Assembly: GCF_001310225.1 (NCBI RefSeq)
Contig: NZ_CP012898.1
Location: 2,666,001-2,730,000, forward strand
Direction: 5' to 3'
Length of the DNA: 64,000 nucleotides
Origin: Pseudalgibacter alginicilyticus
GTDB taxonomy: Bacteria; Bacteroidota; Bacteroidia; Flavobacteriales; Flavobacteriaceae
The translations under genes were made by a program, and so were the position numbers. The notes below the pieces were generated by a model. The model saw nothing but the letters and a program-made list of their open reading frames with translations. It was not told the DNA's origin and searched no databases. Positions 19,710 to 27,966 of this stretch are shown in pieces (the first letter of the stretch is position 1; each line of letters begins with the position of its first letter).

Positions 19710-22208
19710 ATGTACCAACCTTTGCGCCATGCTATTAAAACCTTCCTGATGTTTTTATTAATAGTACTTGCAACAACAACCTGGTTATTTGCTCAAGAAA
19801 AAGAACATATTCCTGATATAGAAAAAGTATATCTACACACGGATAGATCTACGTATGTTCTTGGAGAATCTCTATGGTACAAAGCGTATTTGGTTTATGC
19901 ATATAATAATTTACTCTTTAATCATAGTACCATATTGTATGTAGAGTTAATTTCGCCTGATTCTAAAATAATAAGTCGAAATAAAACAAAACTGATAGGA
20001 GGCTTGGGCCATGGTGATTTTAAATTAACTGATTCCATGGGTATAAAAAAGCCAGGAGTCTATCAAATTCGAGCCTACACAAATTGGATTCAAAATTTTG
20101 GAGATGATTTTGTGTTTAAAAAAGATATTGAAATTATTGATGTGTTTGAAACTGAAAGAATAGCAAATCTGAATATAGAGGCTTTAGGGTTGAGTATCAA
20201 AGAAGAAGATGAAAATACAATACAAACAATAAAAAGTAATATTGATATTCAGTTTTTTCCAGAAGGAGGCTCTCTTATAGAAAATGTTTCAAGTGTAGTG
20301 GCTTTTAAAGCTGTTGATAATCATGGAAATCCTGCAAAAGTACAAGGGCAGATTTTAGATGCCCATGGTGAATTGGTTACTATGTTTTTAAGTGTTCATG
20401 ATGGTATGGGAAAATTTCAATTAAAACCCCAACAAGGCATGCAATACTACGCTAAAATTATAGATGAAACTAATGCAGAAATAGAGGTGTCACTTCCAAA
20501 AGTAAGTAGTCAAGGTTATTTGTTAAGTTATAGACAGATTAAGGATCAAAATATTTTAACGGTTAAAACCAACTCAGAAACCTTATTAAATCAGCCCAAT
20601 CCTTTATTAACTATTCGTTATGCTACAAGAGCTGTTCCTTATTTTGAAGAAACATTATCTTTGGAAGAAACTTCTTTATCTATAGAATTACCTAAATCTG
20701 ATCTCCCAGAAGGCATTAGTCAAATAACATTGTACGACGCGCAATCACGGCCACAAAGTGAACGTTTGGTTTATGTGGAAAAAATTCATGACTTAAAGGT
20801 TGAAATAAGCACCGATAAAACAGCTTACAAACCGAAAGAAAAAGTAGTTGTAAATGTATCTTCTAAAAGCAATACAGGCGAAGCGGTTCTTGCCAGTTAT
20901 TCTTTGTCTATTACAGATTTAAATGGTATAACAGATGAAAAAAGTGGTGGTTCAAACATCAGTTCTTATTTTTTAATGGAGTCTGATATTCGTGGTAATG
21001 TGCACCATCCTAAGTATTATTTTGATGTAGATAATCCGAGTAGACTTCAGCATTTAGACTTGTTGCTTTTAACCCAAGGTTGGCGGGATTTTTTATGGAA
21101 AAAATTACCAGAAGTTACAGATAGCTTAGATTTTAAAGTTGAAAAGGGTATTAATATTACGGGTAGGGTAAACCAACTTTTTGGAGAAAAACCAATTGAG
21201 GGTAATGATGTTGATTTAGTAATATTTAATAAATCATTTGAAACATTTAAAACAACTACAGACAATTTAGGGAAGTTTAGTTTTAATGATGTAATGATTA
21301 CAGGAAAAGGCCGTATGATATTAACTACAAAAAACAAAAAAGGAAGGAATAACGGGATACTTGTTTTAGATTCTATTTTTAAAGCTCCCATGGATGTTAA
21401 TTTTACTGGAAACACTAATGTTGCTACAAATTTAGGGACTTCATCAGAAAAGGTGCTTATGTCTAAAAACATATATAAAAAACATGTAGCTTTTGAAGTA
21501 TTGCCTGATAATATATTAGATGAAGTTGAAATTGTAGGTAAAAAAACAGATATTTCAGAAGAAGTAAACATTCATGAAAAAATGTTCCAAGGTTATGTTG
21601 TAGATGAGTCTTCACCTAAATTTGCGAATATTTTTGAAATGTTGACATATGCAATTCCAAGTTTGGATGGTAACACTCGAGATTTGATTAAGTTTGGCAG
21701 AAACACGGGAGGCTCTCTTATTGTCATCAATCAAACTCGTATTTTAGATCCAGCTGAAGAGCGGGCAGATATGATAGTTGATTATCTAAGTGAAATTCAA
21801 CCTGACGATGTTGTTAAAATAGAATATGACAATAGTGTGCTTGCTACTATGATGTTTGGAAATCAGGCCAAAAATGGTGTTATCCTAATTACCACAAAAC
21901 CTAATACAAATTTTGAAAAAAAGTCAAGAAATGACCTTAGCACTATTAAACAACAGGTAGAAGGGTATCATGAAGCGCGTTTATTTTATGTGCCTAATTT
22001 AGAAACATCAAACTCAAATTTGGATGCTAAAGCTGCCATTCGTAACACGCTGTATTGGAATCCGTATGTACACCCAGATAAAACAGGCGTTTCGCAAATG
22101 GAGTACTACAATAGTGCGGTAGAAACCAATGTAAAAGTAACTTTAGAAGGGTTGACTGCCACAGGTATTCCGGTTGTGGTTAAAACGGGTTATACTATTA
22201 AGAAATAG
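19710..22208 (+). CDS. MG2-like / TonB-plug-domain protein without a beta-barrel
   Basis: 832-residue exported protein. The signal peptide ends about residue 28 (WLFAQ). Residues 35-135 (KVYLHTDRSTYVLGESLWYK) resemble the MG2 domain of alpha-2-macroglobulin-like proteins. Residues 480-545 (INITGRVNQLFGEKPIEG) look like a carboxypeptidase-like regulatory fold, as seen at the N-terminus of SusC-type receptors. Residues 640-730 (LIVINQTRILDP; NGVILITTK) resemble a TonB plug. No outer-membrane barrel follows, because the protein ends about 100 residues later. Databases often call such proteins TonB-dependent receptor plug domain-containing. The role is unknown; an envelope scaffold or receptor partner is possible. 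No clear promoter and no operon partner. Confidence 0.8.
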   Translation: MYQPLRHAIKTFLMFLLIVLATTTWLFAQEKEHIPDIEKVYLHTDRSTYVLGESLWYKAYLVYAYNNLLFNHSTILYVELISPDSKIISRNKTKLIGGLGHGDFKLTDSMGIKKPGVYQIRAYTNWIQNFGDDFVFKKDIEIIDVFETERIANLNIEALGLSIKEEDENTIQTIKSNIDIQFFPEGGSLIENVSSVVAFKAVDNHGNPAKVQGQILDAHGELVTMFLSVHDGMGKFQLKPQQGMQYYAKIIDETNAEIEVSLPKVSSQGYLLSYRQIKDQNILTVKTNSETLLNQPNPLLTIRYATRAVPYFEETLSLEETSLSIELPKSDLPEGISQITLYDAQSRPQSERLVYVEKIHDLKVEISTDKTAYKPKEKVVVNVSSKSNTGEAVLASYSLSITDLNGITDEKSGGSNISSYFLMESDIRGNVHHPKYYFDVDNPSRLQHLDLLLLTQGWRDFLWKKLPEVTDSLDFKVEKGINITGRVNQLFGEKPIEGNDVDLVIFNKSFETFKTTTDNLGKFSFNDVMITGKGRMILTTKNKKGRNNGILVLDSIFKAPMDVNFTGNTNVATNLGTSSEKVLMSKNIYKKHVAFEVLPDNILDEVEIVGKKTDISEEVNIHEKMFQGYVVDESSPKFANIFEMLTYAIPSLDGNTRDLIKFGRNTGGSLIVINQTRILDPAEERADMIVDYLSEIQPDDVVKIEYDNSVLATMMFGNQAKNGVILITTKPNTNFEKKSRNDLSTIKQQVEGYHEARLFYVPNLETSNSNLDAKAAIRNTLYWNPYVHPDKTGVSQMEYYNSAVETNVKVTLEGLTATGIPVVVKTGYTIKK

Positions 22209-22423
22209 CCTTGCTTTTTTTGTTACAAACTCAAACTACGAAGTATAATTTTAGTTTTCTAAAAACGACTCTTTAAAAAATAGCTACTAAAAATGATGCT
22301 AAGTTGGACAATTTTGAAGTAAAAATATTTAGTATTTATTATAGGGGTTATAATTCAACCGATTAGTATTTGAGATTACTTATTTATTTTGTGGTACATT
22401 TATCTCTAATAAAATGAAAATTA

Positions 22424-23560
22424 ATGAAAGTAATAGCATCCATATTATTTTTGATTTTTGGACAATTCGGAGTATTTGCACAAATAAGTAATGTTACTGA
22501 AGAATTTTTGTTACCAGCAAATTTAAGTGAATCTTCTGGAGCTATTTTTTTAAATAATAAACTCATTACTCATAACGATTCTGGAGGTGAAAATAAGCTT
22601 TATGAATTAGATATTATTTCTGGTTTAGTAATAAGAACAGTAACTATATCAAATGCTACCAATGTAGATTGGGAGGATATTACTCAGGATGATACGAATA
22701 TTTATATTGGCGATTTTGGTAATAACATTAGCGGAAATAGAACGGATTTAAAAATTTATAAAATTAGTAAAACCGATTATTTGAGTAGTACTATTGTAAC
22801 TGCCGAAATTATAGCCTTTAGTTATTCAGATCAAATAGATTTTACTCCAACAACTGCAAATAACACCGAATGGGATGCTGAAGCTCTTGTTTCATTTGAT
22901 GCAACAAATTTGATTTTATTTACTAAAAACTGGGTTAATGGAATAACAAAAGGGTATTTAATTCCTAAAGTTCAAGGAACTTATAGTGTTTCACCTTTAA
23001 CAACGACATTAAATAGTGGTGGTAGAATTTCGGGGGGCACTTTTAATCCGTTTTCGGGAAAACTTTATTTGGTAGGATATAATGGTGCATTACAACCATT
23101 TATTTGGCTTAGTGAGAATTTTAGTGGGAATGATGTTTTTTCAGGCATCAACACGCAAACACAACTATCCTCATTAGGTCAAGAACAAGTTGAATCCATT
23201 ACTTTTATTGATGAAGATAGCTATTTAGTAACTTCTGAATCTTTTTCAATTACCGTAGGTCCAATTACTGTTTCAGAAGATGCAAAACTTGTTTCATTTT
23301 TAACAAACGATCCGATATTATCAAATGCAATGATTGAGGAAGATGAAAATGTGGTATTGTATCCAAACCCTGTAAGCTCAATTTTGAAAGTTGAAAGTTC
23401 AGAAATGGCAGCTATTGAAATATTTGACACTAAATTAACAAAACTTTATCAAGGCAGTCAAAAAAACATCAATGTATCACAATTTAGCCAAGGTATTTAT
23501 ATTGTAAAAATTCACCTCAATTCCAATAGGATAATTACTAAAAAGTTTATCAAGAAATAA
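22424..23560 (+). CDS. Secreted protein with T9SS type A sorting domain
   Basis: 378-residue protein with a signal peptide (to about residue 20, GVFAQ). The C-terminal domain begins VVLYPNPVSSILKVES (about 305-320) and ends in a Lys-rich tail (ITKKFIKK), the pattern of TIGR04183 type IX secretion cargo. The central part (about 25-290) has repeated beta-strand-like segments (GDFGNNISGN, GYNGAL) and may be a beta-propeller, but no catalytic motif is visible. Inferred fate: export by Sec, then across the outer membrane by the T9SS and attachment to the surface. The 215-bp gap upstream shows no gene. Confidence 0.85.
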   Translation: MKVIASILFLIFGQFGVFAQISNVTEEFLLPANLSESSGAIFLNNKLITHNDSGGENKLYELDIISGLVIRTVTISNATNVDWEDITQDDTNIYIGDFGNNISGNRTDLKIYKISKTDYLSSTIVTAEIIAFSYSDQIDFTPTTANNTEWDAEALVSFDATNLILFTKNWVNGITKGYLIPKVQGTYSVSPLTTTLNSGGRISGGTFNPFSGKLYLVGYNGALQPFIWLSENFSGNDVFSGINTQTQLSSLGQEQVESITFIDEDSYLVTSESFSITVGPITVSEDAKLVSFLTNDPILSNAMIEEDENVVLYPNPVSSILKVESSEMAAIEIFDTKLTKLYQGSQKNINVSQFSQGIYIVKIHLNSNRIITKKFIKK

Positions 23561-23564
23561 TTCT

Positions 23565-23572
23565 TAATTTTG
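23565..23572 (+). promoter_or_regulatory. Bacteroidota -7 promoter box for dusB
   Basis: TAATTTTG followed by CA is an exact TAnnTTTG match, 18 bp before the TTG start at 23591. The expected leader is about 15 nt. Confidence 0.5.
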
Positions 23573-23590
23573 CACCAAAATTAAAAACAC

Positions 23591-24586
23591 TTGGTAAAAA
23601 TACATAATATAGAACTTCCTGATTTTCCATTACTTTTAGCTCCTATGGAAGATGTTAGCGATCCACCATTTCGTGCATTGTGCAAAGAACAAGGAGCCGA
23701 TGTGGTTTATACTGAGTTTATTTCAAGTGAAGGTCTGATTCGCGATGCCGCTAAAAGTGTTATGAAATTGGATATTTATGAAAAAGAGCGTCCCGTTGGT
23801 ATTCAGATTTTTGGAGCCAATTTGGATAGCATGTTGCAAACCATTGATATTGTTGCTGAATCTAAACCTGATATTATTGATATTAATTTTGGATGTCCTG
23901 TAAAAAAAGTAGTGAGTAAAGGAGCTGGTGCTGGCATTTTAAAAGATGTGTGTTTAATGGAGCAATTGACTGCTGAAATGGTTAAGCGAACCAATATCCC
24001 TATAACTGTAAAAACCCGTTTGGGTTGGGACCACGATTCTATTCGTATTGTTGAAGTTGCCGAGCGGTTGCAAGATGTAGGTTGTAAAGCCATTTCCATA
24101 CATGGGCGTACTCGAGCGCAAATGTATAAAGGTGATGCTGATTGGAAGCCCATTGCTGAGGTAAAAAATAATCCACGTATGCATATTCCAGTATTTGGAA
24201 ATGGTGATGTAGATACGCCTGAAAAAGCTATGGAAATGCGAGATAATTATGGTCTGGACGGCTGTATGATAGGGCGTGCTACCATTGGTAACCCTTGGTT
24301 TTTCAAGCAAGTAAAACATTTTTTTAATACAGGTGAACATTTAGTGCCTATTTCCATTGCAGAGCGTGTGGAAGCTGCCCGCCGTCATTTACAAATGGCC
24401 ATTGATTGGAAAGGTGAAGTTTTAGGGGTTTTTGAAACCCGTAGGCATTACACCAATTATTTTAAAAACATTCCTCACTTTAAGGAATATAGGATGAAAA
24501 TGGTGACAAGTGACCGACCAGAAGATGTGTTTGCAGCTTTTGATGAGGTGTTGAAAGTGTTTGGAGATTACCAGTTTATTGAGTAG
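23591..24586 (+). CDS. dusB: tRNA-dihydrouridine synthase (DusB-type)
   Basis: 331-residue FMN enzyme that reduces specific uridines in the tRNA D-loop. The barrel carries LLAPMEDVSDPPFR (about 14-27). The catalytic Cys is in DINFGCPVKKV (about 97-107), and GAGAGIL, TVKTRLGWD, ISIHGRTRAQMY and GNGDVDTPEKA follow. All are Dus hallmarks, and the spacing fits DusB. The start is a TTG at 23591; the next in-frame ATG would delete the conserved IELPDFPLLLAP segment. A promoter box lies just upstream and a hairpin terminator follows the gene. Confidence 0.93.
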   Translation: MVKIHNIELPDFPLLLAPMEDVSDPPFRALCKEQGADVVYTEFISSEGLIRDAAKSVMKLDIYEKERPVGIQIFGANLDSMLQTIDIVAESKPDIIDINFGCPVKKVVSKGAGAGILKDVCLMEQLTAEMVKRTNIPITVKTRLGWDHDSIRIVEVAERLQDVGCKAISIHGRTRAQMYKGDADWKPIAEVKNNPRMHIPVFGNGDVDTPEKAMEMRDNYGLDGCMIGRATIGNPWFFKQVKHFFNTGEHLVPISIAERVEAARRHLQMAIDWKGEVLGVFETRRHYTNYFKNIPHFKEYRMKMVTSDRPEDVFAAFDEVLKVFGDYQFIE

Positions 24587-24656
24587 TTTTTTGAATATTT
24601 TGGTAATTGGATTCTGCGCTAATAGTTTATCTTGAGTAGAAGGGCTATAATTTTTT

Positions 24657-24691
24657 AAAAGGACGCTGTTCATATTGCTTTTGTCCTTTTT
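24657..24691 (+). terminator. Probable terminator after dusB
   Basis: AAAAGGAC (24657-24664) pairs with GTCCTTTT (24683-24690), followed by TTG and T-rich sequence. It lies 70 bp past the dusB stop. Nothing else is visible in the 186-bp gap. Confidence 0.5.
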
Positions 24692-24772
24692 GTTAAGTTT
24701 GTTAGAAACATCCAGAGTCATTTCAATCAATTAAGAAACCTAACAACACTTCCCCAATAATTTTAAAAACAT

Positions 24773-25813
24773 CTAATATGTAAGGCTAAAACTTGCCAAA
24801 ATTGCTTTATGATCCGTAGGCCAAATGGCAAATGGTTCTATAAATTCATCATTGGTTGTTTCTGTAATTCTTTTGTTTCTTACAATATCACCCTTTGGGC
24901 CAACAATTTTCACATCATTAAGTTTTAAACGGTCATCGGGATAGTAAAAAATAAAATCAATCCGATCTCTATCATCTGCATCTGGACTCCATGCTAGTTT
25001 TTCTATAGGAATATCCTTATTATTTGCAGGGTAAGTAAAACCAGGATGTGTTATTGGATTTGGATATTTTTCTCTGTATACATCTGTAAAACCAGCTTTT
25101 TGTAATTCAAAAGTATTTCGCCAATTTATTACCACCCCATGGTGGTCGTATCTATTTTTGTTTGCTTCTATCCAATCTAAATGTGAAGGTTCGTTGTTGT
25201 CGCCTCCATAAATTACAATTCTTCCTTGTTTTATTTCGTTTTTCGCATCTTTGATAAAAACATCTATGGCCTCGTCTCTTTTTGATACCAAGTTGACTTT
25301 TTGTATGGTATCAATATTAGTAATGGGGTTATCTAATTTTTTCCAAGTAGAGCCATCATAGCCCCGAGGTAAATACAATGCGCAATTTAAATAATCTAAA
25401 TGACCACTATAAAAAGCTATTTCTTCTCCTAAAACATTTATGATAGCTTTAGTAATAGAACCATGGTCGTTAATAACTGGGTATAAGGCCGTTTGGGAAA
25501 TTATAGGATATTTAGATAGTAGACCTGTATCCTGACTTTTTTGTGCGTAGTAAGTGTATCCTTTATCCTTTAAAGCTTCAATAATGTGTTCGTTAAAATT
25601 TATCTTATTGTAATTTCTAACTTCACTAAAAGCAATTAAATCAGATTTTGTTCTAATAATTTCATTAACAATTGCATCAAATCCTCCCTCAATAATAGTA
25701 CCTTCTTGCCATATATTAAATTGAAGAACATGAATGGTTAATTCTGTTTTTTGGTTGCAATTAAAAAGAAAATAACTAATAATGATAAAAAGAATCGTGT
25801 ATGAAAATTTCAT
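24773..25813 (-). CDS. Endonuclease/exonuclease/phosphatase family lipoprotein
   Basis: 346-residue protein with a lipoprotein signal (LFNC, Cys19) and the EEP fold. Key motifs are VLQFNIWQ near residue 31, Glu in FSEVRNY, HLDYLN, GDNNEPSHLDW and the terminal TDHKAILASF. These supply the expected metal-binding Glu/Asp and the catalytic His/Asp. Family members hydrolyse phosphodiesters (DNases, phospholipases, inositol phosphatases). A lipoprotein location suggests a periplasmic or surface substrate, which cannot be named. It follows the LolC/E-type permease gene by 18 bp on the same strand and is probably cotranscribed. Confidence 0.85.
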   Translation of the reverse strand: MKFSYTILFIIISYFLFNCNQKTELTIHVLQFNIWQEGTIIEGGFDAIVNEIIRTKSDLIAFSEVRNYNKINFNEHIIEALKDKGYTYYAQKSQDTGLLSKYPIISQTALYPVINDHGSITKAIINVLGEEIAFYSGHLDYLNCALYLPRGYDGSTWKKLDNPITNIDTIQKVNLVSKRDEAIDVFIKDAKNEIKQGRIVIYGGDNNEPSHLDWIEANKNRYDHHGVVINWRNTFELQKAGFTDVYREKYPNPITHPGFTYPANNKDIPIEKLAWSPDADDRDRIDFIFYYPDDRLKLNDVKIVGPKGDIVRNKRITETTNDEFIEPFAIWPTDHKAILASFSLTY

Positions 25814-25831
25814 AAAAAGAATTTGATAAAA

Positions 25832-27046
25832 TTAATAATCTTCCACCAATGCTTTCGTAATTCGTGCTGTAGCTATTTTTGAAGCTATTATACCTAAAAC
25901 AGAAATGGTTACAAATACAACAAAGAAATTTTCTGCATGAAGTGTTACCGGGTAAGGTAATGAAGGAGTAATATAAATTTTAAGAAAATTAGGCCCATGG
26001 AGTTGGTTCAATACAAATAAAACTCCTATTAATATTCCAATGATACCACCAACGACACTCATAATTGCCCCTTGGAAAAAGAAAATGTTACGGATATCTT
26101 TTATTGTAGCACCTATATTAAATAAGGTATTAAGCGTTTTCTTTTTATCTAAAATCATCATAATAATAGAACCGATTACGTTGAATAAGGCAATAATTAG
26201 TACTAATGTAAATATTAAATACACCGCTAAATTTTCGGTGTTTAACATTTTATAAAGTTTGTCGTTAAGTTGAATTCTGTTTTTTACAATCACATCATTT
26301 CCTAAAATAGCTTGAATGTTGTTCTTTACAGTGGTTTCATCTGCTCCTTTTTTAAGTTTAAATTCGATGGCTGAAATTTGATTGGGCTTATAATTTAAAA
26401 GGTGTTGAGCCAAATCAATTGGGGCATAGATATAATTGTCGTTTAAGGTTTCATTGATATCAAAAATACCAACATTAACTGTTTTTACGGTATTATAGAT
26501 GTCCTTAATTGAAGAGAATTGTCCTTTTCCAGGTTTAGGAACATAAATATTGGCGGCTTTGGAAAAATCTAATACACCGTAAGATAAATTTCTTGAAATG
26601 CCCCAGCCAATAACAATTTGATTGGAACCTTGAGTAAACCATGAGCCTTGAACAATTACAGAATCCATTTGATTAACCTGATTAAAATGGGCATCTACCC
26701 CTTTTAATATGGCTAAATAATCTTTATTATCAGAAGTAATAAGTACCCGATCTTCAATGACTTTGGAAAATAGTGTAATATCACTTAAGGCATTTAATTT
26801 AGCAAGGTTGTCCTCGCTAATTATAAAAGATTTTCCAGTAATGGTTTCAGCTTTTAAATCTGGGTCTACAATATTAGAAAATTGAAGTGTAAAGTCTTTT
26901 AATCCAGCAAAACCAGCAAGAACAATAAATAGAGAAGCAGCACCAACTATTACACCAACTGCCGCTATAATGGTTATAAAATTTATGGCATTGTTGCTGC
27001 TTTTGGAGCGTAAATATCGTTTGGCTATGTATAGCGCAAAATTCAC
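25832..27046 (-). CDS. ABC transporter permease, LolC/LolE family
   Basis: 404-residue inner-membrane protein with one N-terminal helix (about 20-48) and a large periplasmic MacB_PCD-like domain (about 50-250). Three C-terminal FtsX-type helices follow (about 270-395, VYLIFTLVLIIALFNVIGSIIMM onward). This is the architecture of LolC/LolE, which with LolD releases lipoproteins from the inner membrane. It starts at a GTG directly adjoining the rbfA stop (TAAGTG), which implies translational coupling. The ATPase partner is not adjacent. The several lipoproteins in this window would be natural clients, but that is inference. Confidence 0.87.
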   Translation of the reverse strand: MNFALYIAKRYLRSKSSNNAINFITIIAAVGVIVGAASLFIVLAGFAGLKDFTLQFSNIVDPDLKAETITGKSFIISEDNLAKLNALSDITLFSKVIEDRVLITSDNKDYLAILKGVDAHFNQVNQMDSVIVQGSWFTQGSNQIVIGWGISRNLSYGVLDFSKAANIYVPKPGKGQFSSIKDIYNTVKTVNVGIFDINETLNDNYIYAPIDLAQHLLNYKPNQISAIEFKLKKGADETTVKNNIQAILGNDVIVKNRIQLNDKLYKMLNTENLAVYLIFTLVLIIALFNVIGSIIMMILDKKKTLNTLFNIGATIKDIRNIFFFQGAIMSVVGGIIGILIGVLFVLNQLHGPNFLKIYITPSLPYPVTLHAENFFVVFVTISVLGIIASKIATARITKALVEDY

Positions 27047-27451
27047 TTAAGATTTTTTACGTTTGTCTAATAAAGAAGGGTCTTGCAATGGGTTTTCTTT
27101 ACCTTTTAAAGACTTGTCTATTTGGTCAATATACTCTAAAGAGTCGTCAATAAAAAATTCTAAACTTGGCATGCGTCGTAATTGCTGCTTGGTACGTTGT
27201 GCTATTTCATGTTTTATAAGTGGTGTGTTGGATTTAATACCCTTTAAAAGTTCTATACCCTTATTATTAGGAAAAATACTTAAATATACTTTAGCTACGG
27301 ATAAATCTACCGTAACTTTTACTTTAGATACAGAAATTAATACGCCTCTCAAACCACCATCGGTTGCTGCTTTTTGAAGCACATCGGCCAAATCGTTTTG
27401 TAATACAGATGCTATTTTTTTTTGTCTTTGACTTTCCTCTACGTTACTCAT
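27047..27451 (-). CDS. rbfA: 30S ribosome-binding factor A
   Basis: 134-residue KH-fold protein that binds immature 30S subunits and helps 16S rRNA 5'-end maturation. RbfA features: SQRQKKIASVLQNDLADVLQ at the N-terminus, VSKVKVTVDLSVAKVYLSIFP in the core, and LRRMPSLEFFIDDSLEYIDQID near the end. It is the first gene of an apparent operon with the LolC/E-type permease (zero gap) and the EEP-family lipoprotein. A promoter box lies 29 bp upstream. Confidence 0.95.
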   Translation of the reverse strand: MSNVEESQRQKKIASVLQNDLADVLQKAATDGGLRGVLISVSKVKVTVDLSVAKVYLSIFPNNKGIELLKGIKSNTPLIKHEIAQRTKQQLRRMPSLEFFIDDSLEYIDQIDKSLKGKENPLQDPSLLDKRKKS

Positions 27452-27479
27452 GTTTTATACCTGTTAAAGGTTTAGTATG

Positions 27480-27487
27480 CAAAAATA
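27480..27487 (-). promoter_or_regulatory. Bacteroidota -7 promoter box for the rbfA operon
   Basis: TATTTTTG followed by CA on the minus strand is an exact TAnnTTTG match with a leader of about 25 nt. The 365-bp gap to the tRNA otherwise holds only the candidate tRNA promoter. Confidence 0.5.
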
Positions 27488-27723
27488 GTTGTTATTCTAT
27501 GAATATATTGATTTTTATGGTAGTTTTAAGTAAAATATGTGTTTAATTTCGATTTGTAATGTTATGAGATTTTGAATAAAATTGAAAGATTCCATTTTTT
27601 ATAAGAAATGATATATGAAAAAGAGGAAATTGTTGTTATCATAGGTTATTAAAGGTTTTTTAACATAAAATAAACAAATGTTGTATTAATTGAATATTGT
27701 CATGAGATAAAGCATTATTTTTC

Positions 27724-27754
27724 TTGCTAACAAATAAAATAAATAGTAATATTG
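27724..27754 (+). promoter_or_regulatory. Candidate promoter of the tRNA gene
   Basis: TTG (27724-27726), a 20-bp spacer and TAATATTG followed by CA (27747-27754) fit TTG-N17-23-TAnnTTTG with one mismatch. The mature tRNA 5' end would be about 59 nt downstream of the start site. Confidence 0.4.
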
Positions 27755-27816
27755 CACTCCAATTTTGAGTTTATAACTTGTTTTGAACAAATCAAAATAG
27801 CAGTAAAAATCAAAAT

Positions 27817-27890
27817 GGTCCTATAGCTCAGTTGGTTAGAGCACCTGACTCATAATCAGGTGGTCCATGGTTCGAGTCCATGTGGGACCA
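27817..27890 (+). tRNA. tRNA with CAU anticodon, probably tRNA-Ile2 (lysidine-modified) or elongator tRNA-Met
   Basis: A full cloverleaf: 7-bp acceptor stem (GGTCCTA with TGGGACC) and discriminator A. The anticodon stem CCTGA/TCAGG closes the loop CTCATAA (anticodon 27851-27853), and the T-arm is CATGG/CCATG with TTCGAGT. The 3' CCA is not fully encoded. Acceptor pairs 4 and 5 are C4-G69 and C5-G68, which are known TilS recognition elements, and GACTCATAATC equals the anticodon arm of E. coli tRNA-Ile2. This favours Ile2 for AUA codons. An elongator tRNA-Met cannot be ruled out without the genome's other CAU tRNAs. Confidence 0.9.
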
Positions 27891-27901
27891 CAAGTAAATT
27901 A

Positions 27902-27935
27902 AAGCACTTACAAGTTTATTGTAGGTGCTTTTTTT
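27902..27935 (+). terminator. Rho-independent terminator after the tRNA
   Basis: AAGCACTTACAA pairs with TTGTAGGTGCTT (one G-T pair) around a 5-nt loop, then a run of T. It starts 12 nt past the tRNA. It faces the 3' end of the GH1 gene. Confidence 0.85.
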
Positions 27936-27966
27936 AATAAAAAAGCAACGTTTTTTTACTGTTATC

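Noticed and set aside
21047-21571. Minus-strand 174-codon ORF inside the MG2/plug protein gene
   Set aside because: It is a shadow of a clear coding frame; its composition (Ser/Phe/Ile-rich) is typical of antisense reading.
23803-24340. Two minus-strand ORFs (116 and 128 codons) inside dusB
   Set aside because: dusB is unmistakable and the antisense frames overlap each other without any motif.
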